A stretch of 64,000 bases of DNA from positions 3,061,501 to 3,125,500 of the forward strand of contig NZ_JAIWOT010000001.1 of the NCBI RefSeq assembly GCF_021295335.1. Direction: 5' to 3'. The translations under genes were made by a program, and so were the position numbers. Of the stretch, positions 19,946 through 28,291 are shown in pieces. Origin of the DNA: Komagataeibacter sp. FNDCF1. GTDB lineage: Bacteria; Pseudomonadota; Alphaproteobacteria; Acetobacterales; Acetobacteraceae. The notes under the pieces were generated by a model. It was given only the letters and a program-made list of their open reading frames with translations. It did not search any database and was not told the DNA's origin. How positions within the stretch are numbered: the first letter of the stretch is position 1; each line of letters opens with the position of its first letter.

Positions 19946-20923
19946 ATGGAGAACTGTGTGCTGGACGCGCGTCCCGTCACCTCCCCGTACCCTCCCCGCG
20001 GCACGGTGCAGCCTTACATGATCTTTCCCCGTCCCGAATGGGCGGCATTGCGCGCGAACGTGCCGCAATCGCTGGGGGAGGGCGATATCGCGTCGCTGCG
20101 CGGGCATAACGAGCCGGTCTCGCTGGAGGACATAAGCGAGATCTACCTGCCGCTGTCGCGCCTGCTCAACCTGCATGTCATGGCGACCCGTGGCCTGAAC
20201 AACATGGTCAAGAGCGCCTTCATGGGCGCACCCGCCGTGACCACGCCATTCGTGATCGGTATCGCGGGCAGCGTGGGGGTGGGCAAGAGCACTTTCGCGC
20301 GCCTGCTGCAGGCCGTCCTGTCGCGCTGGCCGGATCACCCCAATGTGGCGCTGGTCACCACCGATGGCTTCCTGCACTCCACGCGGGAACTGGAGGCGCG
20401 CAGGCTCATGCACCGCAAGGGCTTCCCCGAAAGTTATGACCTGCGGCAGATGATCGCGTTCCTCGGCGCGCTCAAGGCGGGGGAGCGCAACCTGAAGGTG
20501 CCGGTCTATTCGCATGAGGCCTACGATATCGTGCCCGGCCGCTACCAGGTGATCGACCAGCCCGATATCCTGATCTTCGAGGGGCTGAACGTGCTGCAGA
20601 CAGTGTCCGAGCAGCCGTTCATGGCATCCGACTTCTTTGATTTCTCGATCTATCTCGATGCCGACACCCGGGTGATCGAGGACTGGTATGTCAGGCGCTT
20701 CCTGTCGCTGCAGCAGACAGCCTTCCGCAAGCCGACATCCTATTTCCACCATTATGCCGAACTTTCGGTGACCGAAGCCGAGCACAGGGCACGGGATATC
20801 TGGCGGCGGATCAACCTGCCCAACCTGCAGCAGAACATCCTGCCCACGCGTGAGCGTGCGCGCGTGATCATGCATAAAAGCCCGAGCCACGCGGTCGATA
20901 CGGTGTGGATGCGCCAGATCTGA
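19946..20923 (+). CDS. coaA: Pantothenate kinase, type I
   Basis: First committed step of coenzyme A synthesis, ATP-dependent phosphorylation of pantothenate, in the cytosol. The 325-residue protein contains the P-loop GSVGVGKST near 105, TTDGFLHS, the GFPESYD motif near 155 and DILIFEGLNVLQ near 205, all typical of CoaA. ATG 19946 has AAGGA 7 bases upstream and starts MENCVL; the ORF could begin 11 codons earlier but without a ribosome site. Nothing follows on the same strand before the terminator of the opposing gene. Confidence 0.95.
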   Translation: MENCVLDARPVTSPYPPRGTVQPYMIFPRPEWAALRANVPQSLGEGDIASLRGHNEPVSLEDISEIYLPLSRLLNLHVMATRGLNNMVKSAFMGAPAVTTPFVIGIAGSVGVGKSTFARLLQAVLSRWPDHPNVALVTTDGFLHSTRELEARRLMHRKGFPESYDLRQMIAFLGALKAGERNLKVPVYSHEAYDIVPGRYQVIDQPDILIFEGLNVLQTVSEQPFMASDFFDFSIYLDADTRVIEDWYVRRFLSLQQTAFRKPTSYFHHYAELSVTEAEHRARDIWRRINLPNLQQNILPTRERARVIMHKSPSHAVDTVWMRQI

Positions 20924-21106
20924 ACATGCCGCGGATGGCGATGCATTCCTGAACGCGCCGCGCTGCGTCCCGTGCCCGGACCCCGCAGGGCCGTGCAGGT
21001 TTTTCCCCTGCAATCCGCTCATTCACCACGGACCGGCACCACAGGGCCGGATCACGCCCGTTTTGTGCACGGTGCACGATTGCGGCGTGGATGAACGATG
21101 ACCATG

Positions 21107-21137
21107 AAAAAAGCGGCCCGGATGGTTCCGGGCCGCT
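21107..21137 (-). terminator. Rho-independent terminator after the AldA-like gene
   Basis: Read on the minus strand, AGCGGCCCGG pairs with CCGGGCCGCT and is followed by T6 (21112-21107). It lies 27 bases past the dehydrogenase stop. Confidence 0.88.
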
Positions 21138-21163
21138 CTGGCAGGGCATGGATGCCCGTGGCT

Positions 21164-22612
21164 TCATGCGTTCAGGTAGACGGTCTTGGTATCGACATAG
21201 GCTTCAAGCCCGTACTGGCCGTCCTCGCCGCCAATGCCGCTATCGCCATAACCGTGGTGGAAGCCCTGGGCGGCCTCGCCCCCTTCGCGGTTGACGTAGA
21301 TTTCGCCGAAGTTGAGTTCGTTGGTCATCCGCATGATGTTCTTCAGGTTCTGCGTGAACATGTAGGCGGACAGGCCATAGCGGGAATTGTTGGCCTGTGC
21401 GATGGCGTCATCAAAGTCCCTGACCCGGATCAGCGACAGCACGGGGCCGAACACCTCGTTCTGCACGATGTCCATGCTGCTGTTCACTCCGGTCAGCAGC
21501 GTGGGGGCGTAGAAGTTGCCCCTGTCATACGCACCACCGGTCAGGCGCTTGCCACCCAGTTCCACACTGGCGCCCTGCTCGACCGCCTTGCGGACCATGT
21601 CATCCACTTTTTTCAGCTCGTCGGCGCTGATCTTGGGGCCCATGTCAGTGTTTTCATCCAGCGGGTTGCCGGTTTTCAGTGCTTCGATCCTGGTGCGCAG
21701 GCGCCTGAGGAATTCATCATATATGGCGGTATGCACATAGGTGCGCTCGTTGGCGGTGCAGACCTGGCCGCAGTTCATGAAGCGCGCGGCCACGGCGGCG
21801 TTCACCGCCGCATCGATATCCGCATCTTCCATCACGATGAACGGCGCCTTGCCACCCAGTTCCAGCCGGACTTCCTTCAGTCCTTCGGATGCGGCGGCCA
21901 TGATCTTGCGCCCCGCGGGCGTGCTGCCGGTCATGGTGATGAGCTTGGTGACGGGATTGACCACCAGCGCATTGCCCACCGTCACGCCGCCACCCGTCAC
22001 GACATTGAACACACCCTTGGGGAAGCCGGCCTCGACCGTCAGTTCCGCCAGCGCCAGGGTGGCGAGCGGGGTGAGTTCATGCGGCTTGATGACAAAGGTA
22101 TTGCCCGCCGCAACTGCCGGGCCCAGCTTGCGCGCGGTCAGCGCCAGCGGGAAGTTCCATGCCGAGATGCCTGCCACCACGCCGTGGGGGATCTTCTCGA
22201 TCAGGATCTTTTCCCCCGGCCTGCTGCCGGGAATGATGTTGCCTTCCAGCCTGCGGACATTCTCCGCGGCGAAGCGGATGAGCTGGATGGCGAAGCTGAC
22301 TTCCACCCGGGCTTCCTTCAGCGGCTTGCCGTTTTCGGAAGTGATGATGCGGGCCAGCTTTTCCGTATCCCGTCTGATCAGTTCGATCAGGCGGTACAGG
22401 TAATCCGCCCGCTCGGTCGCCACCAGCCGGCTCCAGGCGGGAAAGGCATCCTGTGCGGTACGCAGCGCACGGTTTACGTCCGCTTCCCCCGCAACGGCCA
22501 CTCTGGCCAGCACGTCTCCGGTTGCGGGATTCTTGATGGTGTCGTGATCGGTGTTGTCGGCTTTTGTCCATTCACCACCGATGAACAGGTCATAGGTTTT
22601 CGGCTCGGTCAT
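21164..22612 (-). CDS. NAD-dependent aldehyde dehydrogenase, AldA-like
   Basis: Oxidises a small aldehyde to its acid. The 482-residue protein has the ALDH motifs: SAWNFPLALTARK (about 152), MTGSTPAGRKIM, catalytic E in LELGGKAP (about 252), catalytic cysteine in NCGQVCTANER (about 286) and the C-terminal EVFGPVLS. The ending (YVNREGGEAAQGFHHG) closely resembles E. coli AldA, so lactaldehyde or glycolaldehyde is a likely substrate; annotation as succinate-semialdehyde dehydrogenase is also possible. ATG 22612 has GGAG 9 bases upstream; a 90-codon upstream extension is not family sequence. Confidence 0.85.
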   Translation of the reverse strand: MTEPKTYDLFIGGEWTKADNTDHDTIKNPATGDVLARVAVAGEADVNRALRTAQDAFPAWSRLVATERADYLYRLIELIRRDTEKLARIITSENGKPLKEARVEVSFAIQLIRFAAENVRRLEGNIIPGSRPGEKILIEKIPHGVVAGISAWNFPLALTARKLGPAVAAGNTFVIKPHELTPLATLALAELTVEAGFPKGVFNVVTGGGVTVGNALVVNPVTKLITMTGSTPAGRKIMAAASEGLKEVRLELGGKAPFIVMEDADIDAAVNAAVAARFMNCGQVCTANERTYVHTAIYDEFLRRLRTRIEALKTGNPLDENTDMGPKISADELKKVDDMVRKAVEQGASVELGGKRLTGGAYDRGNFYAPTLLTGVNSSMDIVQNEVFGPVLSLIRVRDFDDAIAQANNSRYGLSAYMFTQNLKNIMRMTNELNFGEIYVNREGGEAAQGFHHGYGDSGIGGEDGQYGLEAYVDTKTVYLNA

Positions 22613-22760
22613 TCCTGGAAATCTCCGTTGGGTTGGGGGCGCGCCCTGCCGCTGCCGGACGGAAGACGTGCGGGCGCCACCCGCTCCGGTATGCCGGGGC
22701 AGGGCGGGGCTGCGCGGTAGAAGGGGTAAGGGGCAGGAAGTGCGGGAATCCGGATGCGGA

Positions 22761-23324
22761 TCAGGACAGGAAGGGGCGACCTTCATGGGCGACCAGCAGG
22801 TCGTGCATGTCGGTTGCGTGGTCTTCCTCTTCCGCCAGGATTTTCTCAAGCATGATGCGCGTGGTGGGATCATGGTCGGCAAAATAGCGGATCAGTTCAC
22901 GGTAATGCTCGATCACCAGCCGCTCGGCCACCAGGTTCTGGCGCACCATCTCGACCAGGTTGCCACCATTGCCGTATTCGCTGGCGGAACGCGTGGCCAG
23001 CCCTTCGGGCGAGAGGTTGGGCACACCCCCAAGCTGGTCGATGCGCTCGGCCGCCCACATCATGTGGGCGCGCTCTTCCTTTGCATGGGCCGCGAATTCG
23101 GCACCAACGCTTTCGCTGGTGATTCCCTCGACGGAAATGGAATGCATGGTATAGCGCAGGACACAGACCAGTTCGGTCGCCACGACGGTCTGCAGCAGGT
23201 CGATCGCCGTCTTGACATCACCCTGGTAGGCAGGGGTCACCGCACCTTTTTCGATTGATTTTTTCGCGCGTTCACGCAGTGTCTGCACATCGGTCAGGAA
23301 GGTGTTTTCACCGGCATCGGCCAT
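22761..23324 (-). CDS. Ferritin-like di-iron protein
   Basis: A 187-residue four-helix protein with the ferritin/bacterioferritin ligand spacing: E in VVATELVCVLRY, ExxH in KEERAHMMW, E in LVAERLVIEHY and the EEEDHATD motif near the end. It probably stores iron or protects against peroxide, in the cytosol. No methionine suggestive of the usual haem-binding position was identified. AAGGAG lies 9 bases before the ATG. It sits head-to-head with the GntR regulator (246 bases between starts) and upstream of the aldehyde dehydrogenase on the same strand. Confidence 0.75.
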   Translation of the reverse strand: MADAGENTFLTDVQTLRERAKKSIEKGAVTPAYQGDVKTAIDLLQTVVATELVCVLRYTMHSISVEGITSESVGAEFAAHAKEERAHMMWAAERIDQLGGVPNLSPEGLATRSASEYGNGGNLVEMVRQNLVAERLVIEHYRELIRYFADHDPTTRIMLEKILAEEEDHATDMHDLLVAHEGRPFLS

Positions 23325-23569
23325 GGTGGTCTCCTTGTTGGCTCCATGGCACGCAATGGCGTGCGTGCCTGTTACGGATCATTGCCGGAATAACGGCATG
23401 GCCGGGAACAGGTTCCCGAAAACCACGTTTTTCATGACAAAACGGCCATGAAATGCATGGAAATCTGGCAAAATCAGGTTTTTCCCCGTTTCAGGCGTTG
23501 CCATTCACGGCCAGATGATTATTGATCCGTATTAATAAGACCTATTTGCATTAAGGATTACTGAACGGC

Positions 23570-24244
23570 ATGGTAGCATTCACGTCAGCCCAGTCTGGAA
23601 AGCTCCCGCGCCGCGCCCTGAGCGAGGAAGCGTACGAGCACGTACGCCGTGGGCTTATCCGCAGCCGCTACCGTTCGGGGGAGCGGCTGGTCCTGCGGCC
23701 GCTGGCGGCCGAACTGGGGCTGAGCCCGACCCCGGTGCGCGAGGCGCTGCTGCGCCTGGTGTCCGAGCATGCGCTGGAACTCAATGACCGCAACACCGCC
23801 GTGGTGCCCGCCATGACCCAGCGCAGCTTTGCCGAGATCCATGACCTGCGTGTTGACCTTGAAATGCGCCTTGCCGCCGCCGCCGCCCAGCGCGCCACCG
23901 AACATGGCATCGAGGCGCTGGTCATCCTCCAGCACCAGTTCATGGATGCGTCACGCATGCGCGATGACGGGGGTATGGCCGCCTTCAATGCCGATTTCCA
24001 CACAACGGTGGCCACGATTGCCGAACTGCCGCTTACGGCCAATATCCTGCGCAACCTGTGGATGCGGATCGGCCCGCTCTATGCGCTGTCCCGCCCCATG
24101 GTCCAGGCCGCGCATGATGGGCGGAGCCACCCGCATGACGACCTGATCACCGCCCTGCGCCAGCGCGACGTGGCTGCGGCCCAGGTTGCTGTCACGCGTG
24201 ATTTCGAACACGCGCGCCGCTGGATCGAACCCCGCCTGTCCTGA
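23570..24244 (+). CDS. GntR-family regulator, FadR/FCD subfamily
   Basis: Transcription factor of 224 residues. The N-terminal winged helix-turn-helix (about 18-85) contains GERLVLRPLAAELGLSPTPV followed by REALLRL. The C-terminal all-helical FCD domain has the metal/ligand pattern D..R near 97, H in FNADFHTT and H in HPHDDLI, typical of organic-acid-sensing members. Effector unknown. It is divergent from the ferritin-like gene, so that gene and the aldehyde dehydrogenase are candidate targets; this is inferred from position only. Confidence 0.85.
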   Translation: MVAFTSAQSGKLPRRALSEEAYEHVRRGLIRSRYRSGERLVLRPLAAELGLSPTPVREALLRLVSEHALELNDRNTAVVPAMTQRSFAEIHDLRVDLEMRLAAAAAQRATEHGIEALVILQHQFMDASRMRDDGGMAAFNADFHTTVATIAELPLTANILRNLWMRIGPLYALSRPMVQAAHDGRSHPHDDLITALRQRDVAAAQVAVTRDFEHARRWIEPRLS

Positions 24245-24274
24245 CGGGGTTCACCCGGGCGCGCCCCGCCGCCG

Positions 24275-24550
24275 TTACCGGTGGCGGGGGGAGCGGATCT
24301 GCGGAACCTCGATGTCGATCTCGAGCATCGAGACGGAATTTCCCCGGTCCAGCTTGACCTGCACCTTGTCCTGGTCAACGGGAATATGCCGCTTGATCAC
24401 TTCCAGTATCTCGGTATGCAGCTTGTTGAGCAGGTCGGATTCATCTCCGTTGCCCGTGCGCTCGTGTGCCAGCAGGATCTGCAGGCGGTCACGGGCCACC
24501 GGTGCGGATGTTTTCGTGCTGCGCCCGAAAAAGGAGCCAAACAAGCTCAT
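24275..24550 (-). CDS. minE: Cell division topological specificity factor MinE
   Basis: Stimulates MinD ATPase and drives pole-to-pole oscillation so that division occurs at mid-cell. 91 residues: an amphipathic membrane-targeting start (MSLFGSFFG), the MinD-binding segment [16 protein letters not shown], and the dimerisation domain ending IEVPQI. The ATG overlaps the minD stop (TGATG read on the minus strand). A longer frame begins upstream inside minD but lacks support. Confidence 0.95.
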   Translation of the reverse strand: MSLFGSFFGRSTKTSAPVARDRLQILLAHERTGNGDESDLLNKLHTEILEVIKRHIPVDQDKVQVKLDRGNSVSMLEIDIEVPQIRSPRHR

Positions 24551-25362
24551 CAGCTTTTCCCCTTGAACAGGCGTGCAAACAGGCCCTTGCGCTCCACGGG
24601 TATGGACACTTCCAGCTTTTCGCCTTCCAGCCTGCGTGCGGCTTCCATGTAGGCACGTGCAGGCGGGCTGTCGGGGCTGCACATCGTGACCGGTGCGCCC
24701 AGGTTGGATGCGCGCAGCACTTCCTCGCTTTCGGGGATGATGCCCAGCAGCGGGATCGACAGGATCTCCAGCACGTCCTCGATACGCAGCATCTCGCCCC
24801 GGGCGGCGCGGGCCGGGTCGTAGCGGGTCAGCAGCAGGTGCTTTTCGATCTTGCCGCCGCCTTTTGCTTTCTCGGTCGTGCTGTCGAGCATGCCGATGAT
24901 GCGGTCGCTGTCACGCACGGAGGAGACTTCGGGGTTCGTCACCACGATGGCGTGGTCGGCATGGTACATGGCCAGCTGCGCGCCACGCTCGATTCCGGCC
25001 GGGCTGTCACAGATCACCCAGTCGAACTTCTCGCGCAGTTCCTGCATCACCCTGGCCACGCCCTCGGTGGTCAGGGCATCCTTGTCGCGGGTCTGCGATG
25101 CGGGGAGGATGGACAGCGTCTCGATCCGCTTGTCGCGGATCAGCGCCTGGGAGAGCTTGGCATCGCCCTGGATCACGTTGATCAGGTCGAACACGACCCG
25201 TCGTTCGGCGCCCATGACCAGATCGAGGTTGCGCAGGCCGACGTCAAAGTCAACGACCACGACATTCTGCCCGGTCTGTGCCAGCGCCACGCCCAGTGCC
25301 GCGGTGGATGTTGTCTTTCCAACGCCACCCTTGCCGGATGTGACAACCAGCACTTTTGCCAT
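24550..25362 (-). CDS. minD: Septum site-determining ATPase MinD
   Basis: ParA/Mrp-type ATPase that binds the membrane and recruits MinC. The 270-residue protein starts [18 protein letters not shown] (deviant Walker A with the signature lysine), has [11 protein letters not shown] (switch I), [11 protein letters not shown] (Walker B/switch II), and ends in an amphipathic membrane-targeting helix ([10 protein letters not shown]). ATG 25362 has AAGGAA 8 bases upstream; an in-frame ATG at 25407 would add 15 polar residues and was not chosen. Confidence 0.95.
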   Translation of the reverse strand: MAKVLVVTSGKGGVGKTTSTAALGVALAQTGQNVVVVDFDVGLRNLDLVMGAERRVVFDLINVIQGDAKLSQALIRDKRIETLSILPASQTRDKDALTTEGVARVMQELREKFDWVICDSPAGIERGAQLAMYHADHAIVVTNPEVSSVRDSDRIIGMLDSTTEKAKGGGKIEKHLLLTRYDPARAARGEMLRIEDVLEILSIPLLGIIPESEEVLRASNLGAPVTMCSPDSPPARAYMEAARRLEGEKLEVSIPVERKGLFARLFKGKS

Positions 25363-25469
25363 GGGGGTAGTTCCTTGTCCGCTTTTTGTGGGTGTTTTCT
25401 TGTTCATGACCTGATGGATACGGTTTTTGGGGTTGGCACGCGCGGGGCGCGACGGGGGAAGGTGCTGCC

Positions 25470-26204
25470 TCAGGTTTTCCGTCCGGGGAATGCAGGCGGT
25501 ACAAGCGGCTGCACGACAAGTGTGTCATTAGTGAGAATGATCTGCGCGGGTTTTTCGACATAGCGCGGATCGATTTCCTCGGCGGTGATGTAATATCCGT
25601 CGATGGCAAGGAGTTCGGCCTGCATGGAATGGGCGAAGATGCGGGCATCGGGCTGCCCGTTCATGCCCGCGATCGCGCGCCCGCGCAGCGGGCCGTACAC
25701 ATGGATCGACCCGCCAGCGGTCACCTCCGCCCCCGACCCCACGGAGCCGAGGATGATGATGTCGCCTTCGGGGTTCATGATCACCTGCCCCGAACGGATC
25801 GGCTGCTCGATGATCATGGATGACGCGCGTGGCACCTCCACCCGCGGGGGGGCGGCATCATCGGGAATGTCCACGGCGCCGGATGCCCGGCCGCCCATGA
25901 AGCCGGCAGGCCAGTCCCACCGCGCGCAGGCGGGCCATGCGGGGTCGCCCCCTTCTATGCCGATGATCCGGATACCGCGCGCGCACAGCGCCGGATAGAG
26001 TTCGGCCAGCCCTTCGGTGTCCGCGTCCAGCAGGGAGAGGTCAAGGATGACGGGCTTGCCCGCGAAAAACGTGCTTGAGCGGGCAATCTGTGCGTCAAGT
26101 CCGGCCAGCCAGTCGGCCAGGACCGGCTCGGGCGAGAGCACCAGCGCGAGGAAAGACCGGCCACGTGCGCGGATTTTCGGTGTGGGACGCAGTTCGTCTG
26201 GCAA
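25470..26204 (-). CDS. minC: Septum site-determining protein MinC
   Basis: Inhibitor of FtsZ polymerisation, active as a MinCD complex at the cell poles. 244 residues: N-terminal FtsZ-interacting domain (about 1-105) and C-terminal beta-helical MinD-binding domain with the repeating glycine pattern (GDIIILGSVGSGAEVTAGGS, VYGPLRGRA). The start codon is TTG with AGGA 7 bases upstream; no in-frame ATG or GTG lies nearby that keeps the first domain. It heads the minC-minD-minE operon. Confidence 0.92.
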   Translation of the reverse strand: MPDELRPTPKIRARGRSFLALVLSPEPVLADWLAGLDAQIARSSTFFAGKPVILDLSLLDADTEGLAELYPALCARGIRIIGIEGGDPAWPACARWDWPAGFMGGRASGAVDIPDDAAPPRVEVPRASSMIIEQPIRSGQVIMNPEGDIIILGSVGSGAEVTAGGSIHVYGPLRGRAIAGMNGQPDARIFAHSMQAELLAIDGYYITAEEIDPRYVEKPAQIILTNDTLVVQPLVPPAFPGRKT

Positions 26205-26384
26205 CGTGATCCTGTCCTGTGTGATCGGTGGGTGTGTCGTTTCCAGCTACCGTGCCATGCCGGAACTGTCGAGGGAAGGATACCTTATTCCTGCACGGAA
26301 GAGACATGTTTTTGCATTCATGCGTGCGAATGATGTGCAGTATGGGCTTGGCGAAAGGCGCCCCGATGCAATAATAGCGGGATC

Positions 26385-27053
26385 ATGCGCATCCTGTATC
26401 ATCTTCCCCTTTCGCCCTATTCCCGCAAGGTCCGCCTCGTGCTGGGTGAAAAACGGCTGCCGTTCGAGCTCAAGACCGAGCGCGTGTGGGAACGCCGTCC
26501 GGATTACCTGGACCGCAACCCCGCCGGCACGGTGCCCATGCTACAGGAAGAAAATGGTCTGTGCATTCCGGATTCGTGGGTGATCTGTGAATACCTGGAA
26601 GAAGCCTATGCCGATACCCCGCTGCTGGGCCGCACGCTGGCCGAACGGGTGGAGGTGCGCAGGCTTGTGGTCTGGTTCGATGAAAAATTCGGCCATGAGG
26701 TTTCATGCAAGCTGCTCAATGAAAAGGTGATGAAGCGCATTTCTGGCCGGGGCAATCCCGATGGGGGTGCCCTGCGCGCGGGGTATGCCAGTATCCGTAC
26801 CCACCTGTCCTATATCGACTGGCTGGCGGAAACCCGGCAGTGGCTGGCGGGCAACATGCTGTCCCTGGCGGATTTTGCCGCCGCCGCCCATCTGTCATGC
26901 CTTGATTTTCTGGATGATGTGGACTGGACGCGCGTACCCGCGGCAAAAGACTGGTACGCGCGCATGAAAAGCCGCCCGTGCTTCCGCTCGATCCTGCAGG
27001 ACCGCATGACCGGCTTCAATCCGCCCGCCCATTACGCGGGCCTGGATTTCTAG
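26385..27053 (+). CDS. GST-family protein, probably FzlA-like
   Basis: A 222-residue protein with an N-terminal thioredoxin-like domain (YHLPLSPYSRKVRLVLGEK; cis-proline in GTVPML near 48) and a C-terminal helical GST domain. The start YHLPLSPYSRKVR and the segment VRRLVVWFDEKF with LLNEKVMKR resemble FzlA, the GST-like FtsZ-binding division factor of Caulobacter. Placement next to minCDE, on the opposite strand, fits a division role. If not FzlA, it would be a generic glutathione transferase. Five bases separate it from the flavoprotein gene. Confidence 0.75.
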   Translation: MRILYHLPLSPYSRKVRLVLGEKRLPFELKTERVWERRPDYLDRNPAGTVPMLQEENGLCIPDSWVICEYLEEAYADTPLLGRTLAERVEVRRLVVWFDEKFGHEVSCKLLNEKVMKRISGRGNPDGGALRAGYASIRTHLSYIDWLAETRQWLAGNMLSLADFAAAAHLSCLDFLDDVDWTRVPAAKDWYARMKSRPCFRSILQDRMTGFNPPAHYAGLDF

Positions 27054-27057
27054 CGTC

Positions 27058-28291
27058 ATGACAGTGCAGGCCGCCGGGTTTGACGCCATCGTGCTCGGGG
27101 CGGGTGCGGCAGGGCTCATGGCGGCGGCCACGGCGGGGCAGGGTGGCGCGCGCGTGGTGGTGGTGGACCATGCGCAGCATGCCGGGCGCAAGATCCTTAT
27201 CTCCGGCGGGGGGCGGTGCAATTTCACCAACATGGATGCGGGGGCGGGGCAGTTCATTTCCGCCAACCCGCATTTTGCCAAATCGGCGCTGGCGCGCTTT
27301 ACCCCGGCCGATTTCGTAGCCCTTGTGCAGCGCCACCGCATTCCCTGGCACGAGAAGGCGGCGGGCCAGCTGTTCTGTGACCGTTCGGCGCGCGATATCG
27401 TGGACATGCTGCTGCGTGAATGCCTGACGGGCCACGTAACCATGCGGCTGTCGCACCGTATCATCGATGTGGGGCGTAATGCCGCGGGGCAGTACCGGGT
27501 CGAGACGGATCACGGCGTGTTCCATGCCCCCCAGCCTGATCGTGGCCACGGGCGGGCTGTCGATTCCAAAGCTGGGGGCCACGGGGCTGGCGCATGACCT
27601 GGCCCGCCGCTTCGGGCTGCGCGTGATTGCACCCGCCCCGGCACTGGTGCCGCTGACCTTTGGCGCGCAGGACCGCGAATGGATGGAGCCGCTGGCCGGC
27701 CTGTCCGCCACCGTGGGCATCACATGCCAGGCGGGGGAGGGGCGGCAGGCCAGGCAGGTCACGTTCCGCGATGGCATGGTCTTTACCCATCGCGGCCTGT
27801 CGGGGCCGGTTATCCTGCAGGCATCATCCTACTGGCAGCCGGGGCAGGCGGTTGATATCGACCTGCTGCCCGGCGTGGATGCGGCGGCCCGCCTGCTGGA
27901 AATCAAGCGTGACCGCCCGCGTGCGGGCGGAGTTGCCATGCTGTCCATGCTGCTGCCACAGCGCCTGGCCCAGCTTTTCGCGGGCCTGCATTTGCCCGAA
28001 GGGCAGCTTGCGGGCATGCCGGATTCGGTTCTGGTCAACGTGGCGCGGGTGCTGTCCGCCTGGCGGCTCAACCCCCATGGTACCGAAGGCTACGTCAAGG
28101 CCGAGGTGACGCGTGGCGGGGTGGATACGGACTGCCTGTCCTCACGCGATATGGAAGCACGCGACGTGCCGGGCCTGTTCATGGTGGGCGAGGCGGTGGA
28201 CGTGACCGGCTGGCTGGGCGGCTACAATTTCCAGTGGGCATGGGCCAGTGGCCGTGCGGCGGGGCAGGCGGTGGCGGAACGCTGCGGCTGA
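27058..28291 (+). pseudogene. BaiN/YhiN-like flavoprotein, frameshifted at a C6 tract
   Basis: HI0933-family NAD(P)/FAD oxidoreductase split into two frames. Frame 1 (27058 on) has the FAD motif VLGAGAAGLMAA, GRKILISGGGRCNFTN and continues to TDHGVFHAP near 27526. The rest continues in another frame from about 27533: LIVATGGLSIPKLGATG, FTHRGLSGPVIL, and the ending GYNFQWAWASGRAAG to the stop at 28291. Removing one C from the run at 27527-27532 restores one chain of about 410 residues, the normal length. The break is thus a +1 insertion in a homopolymer: a real mutation, a slippery site or a sequencing error. The stop overlaps the next start (TGATG). Confidence 0.8.

Noticed and set aside
19694-21022. 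442-codon open frame on the minus strand
   Set aside because: Antisense to coaA and its upstream region; no recognisable protein.
21098-22720. 540-codon open frame on the plus strand
   Set aside because: Antisense to the aldehyde dehydrogenase, whose active-site motifs are intact; no family features of its own.
27467-28291. Second half of the BaiN-like flavoprotein as an independent gene
   Set aside because: Its first about 20 residues are not family sequence, it has no ribosome site, and it joins the first half perfectly after removal of one C.
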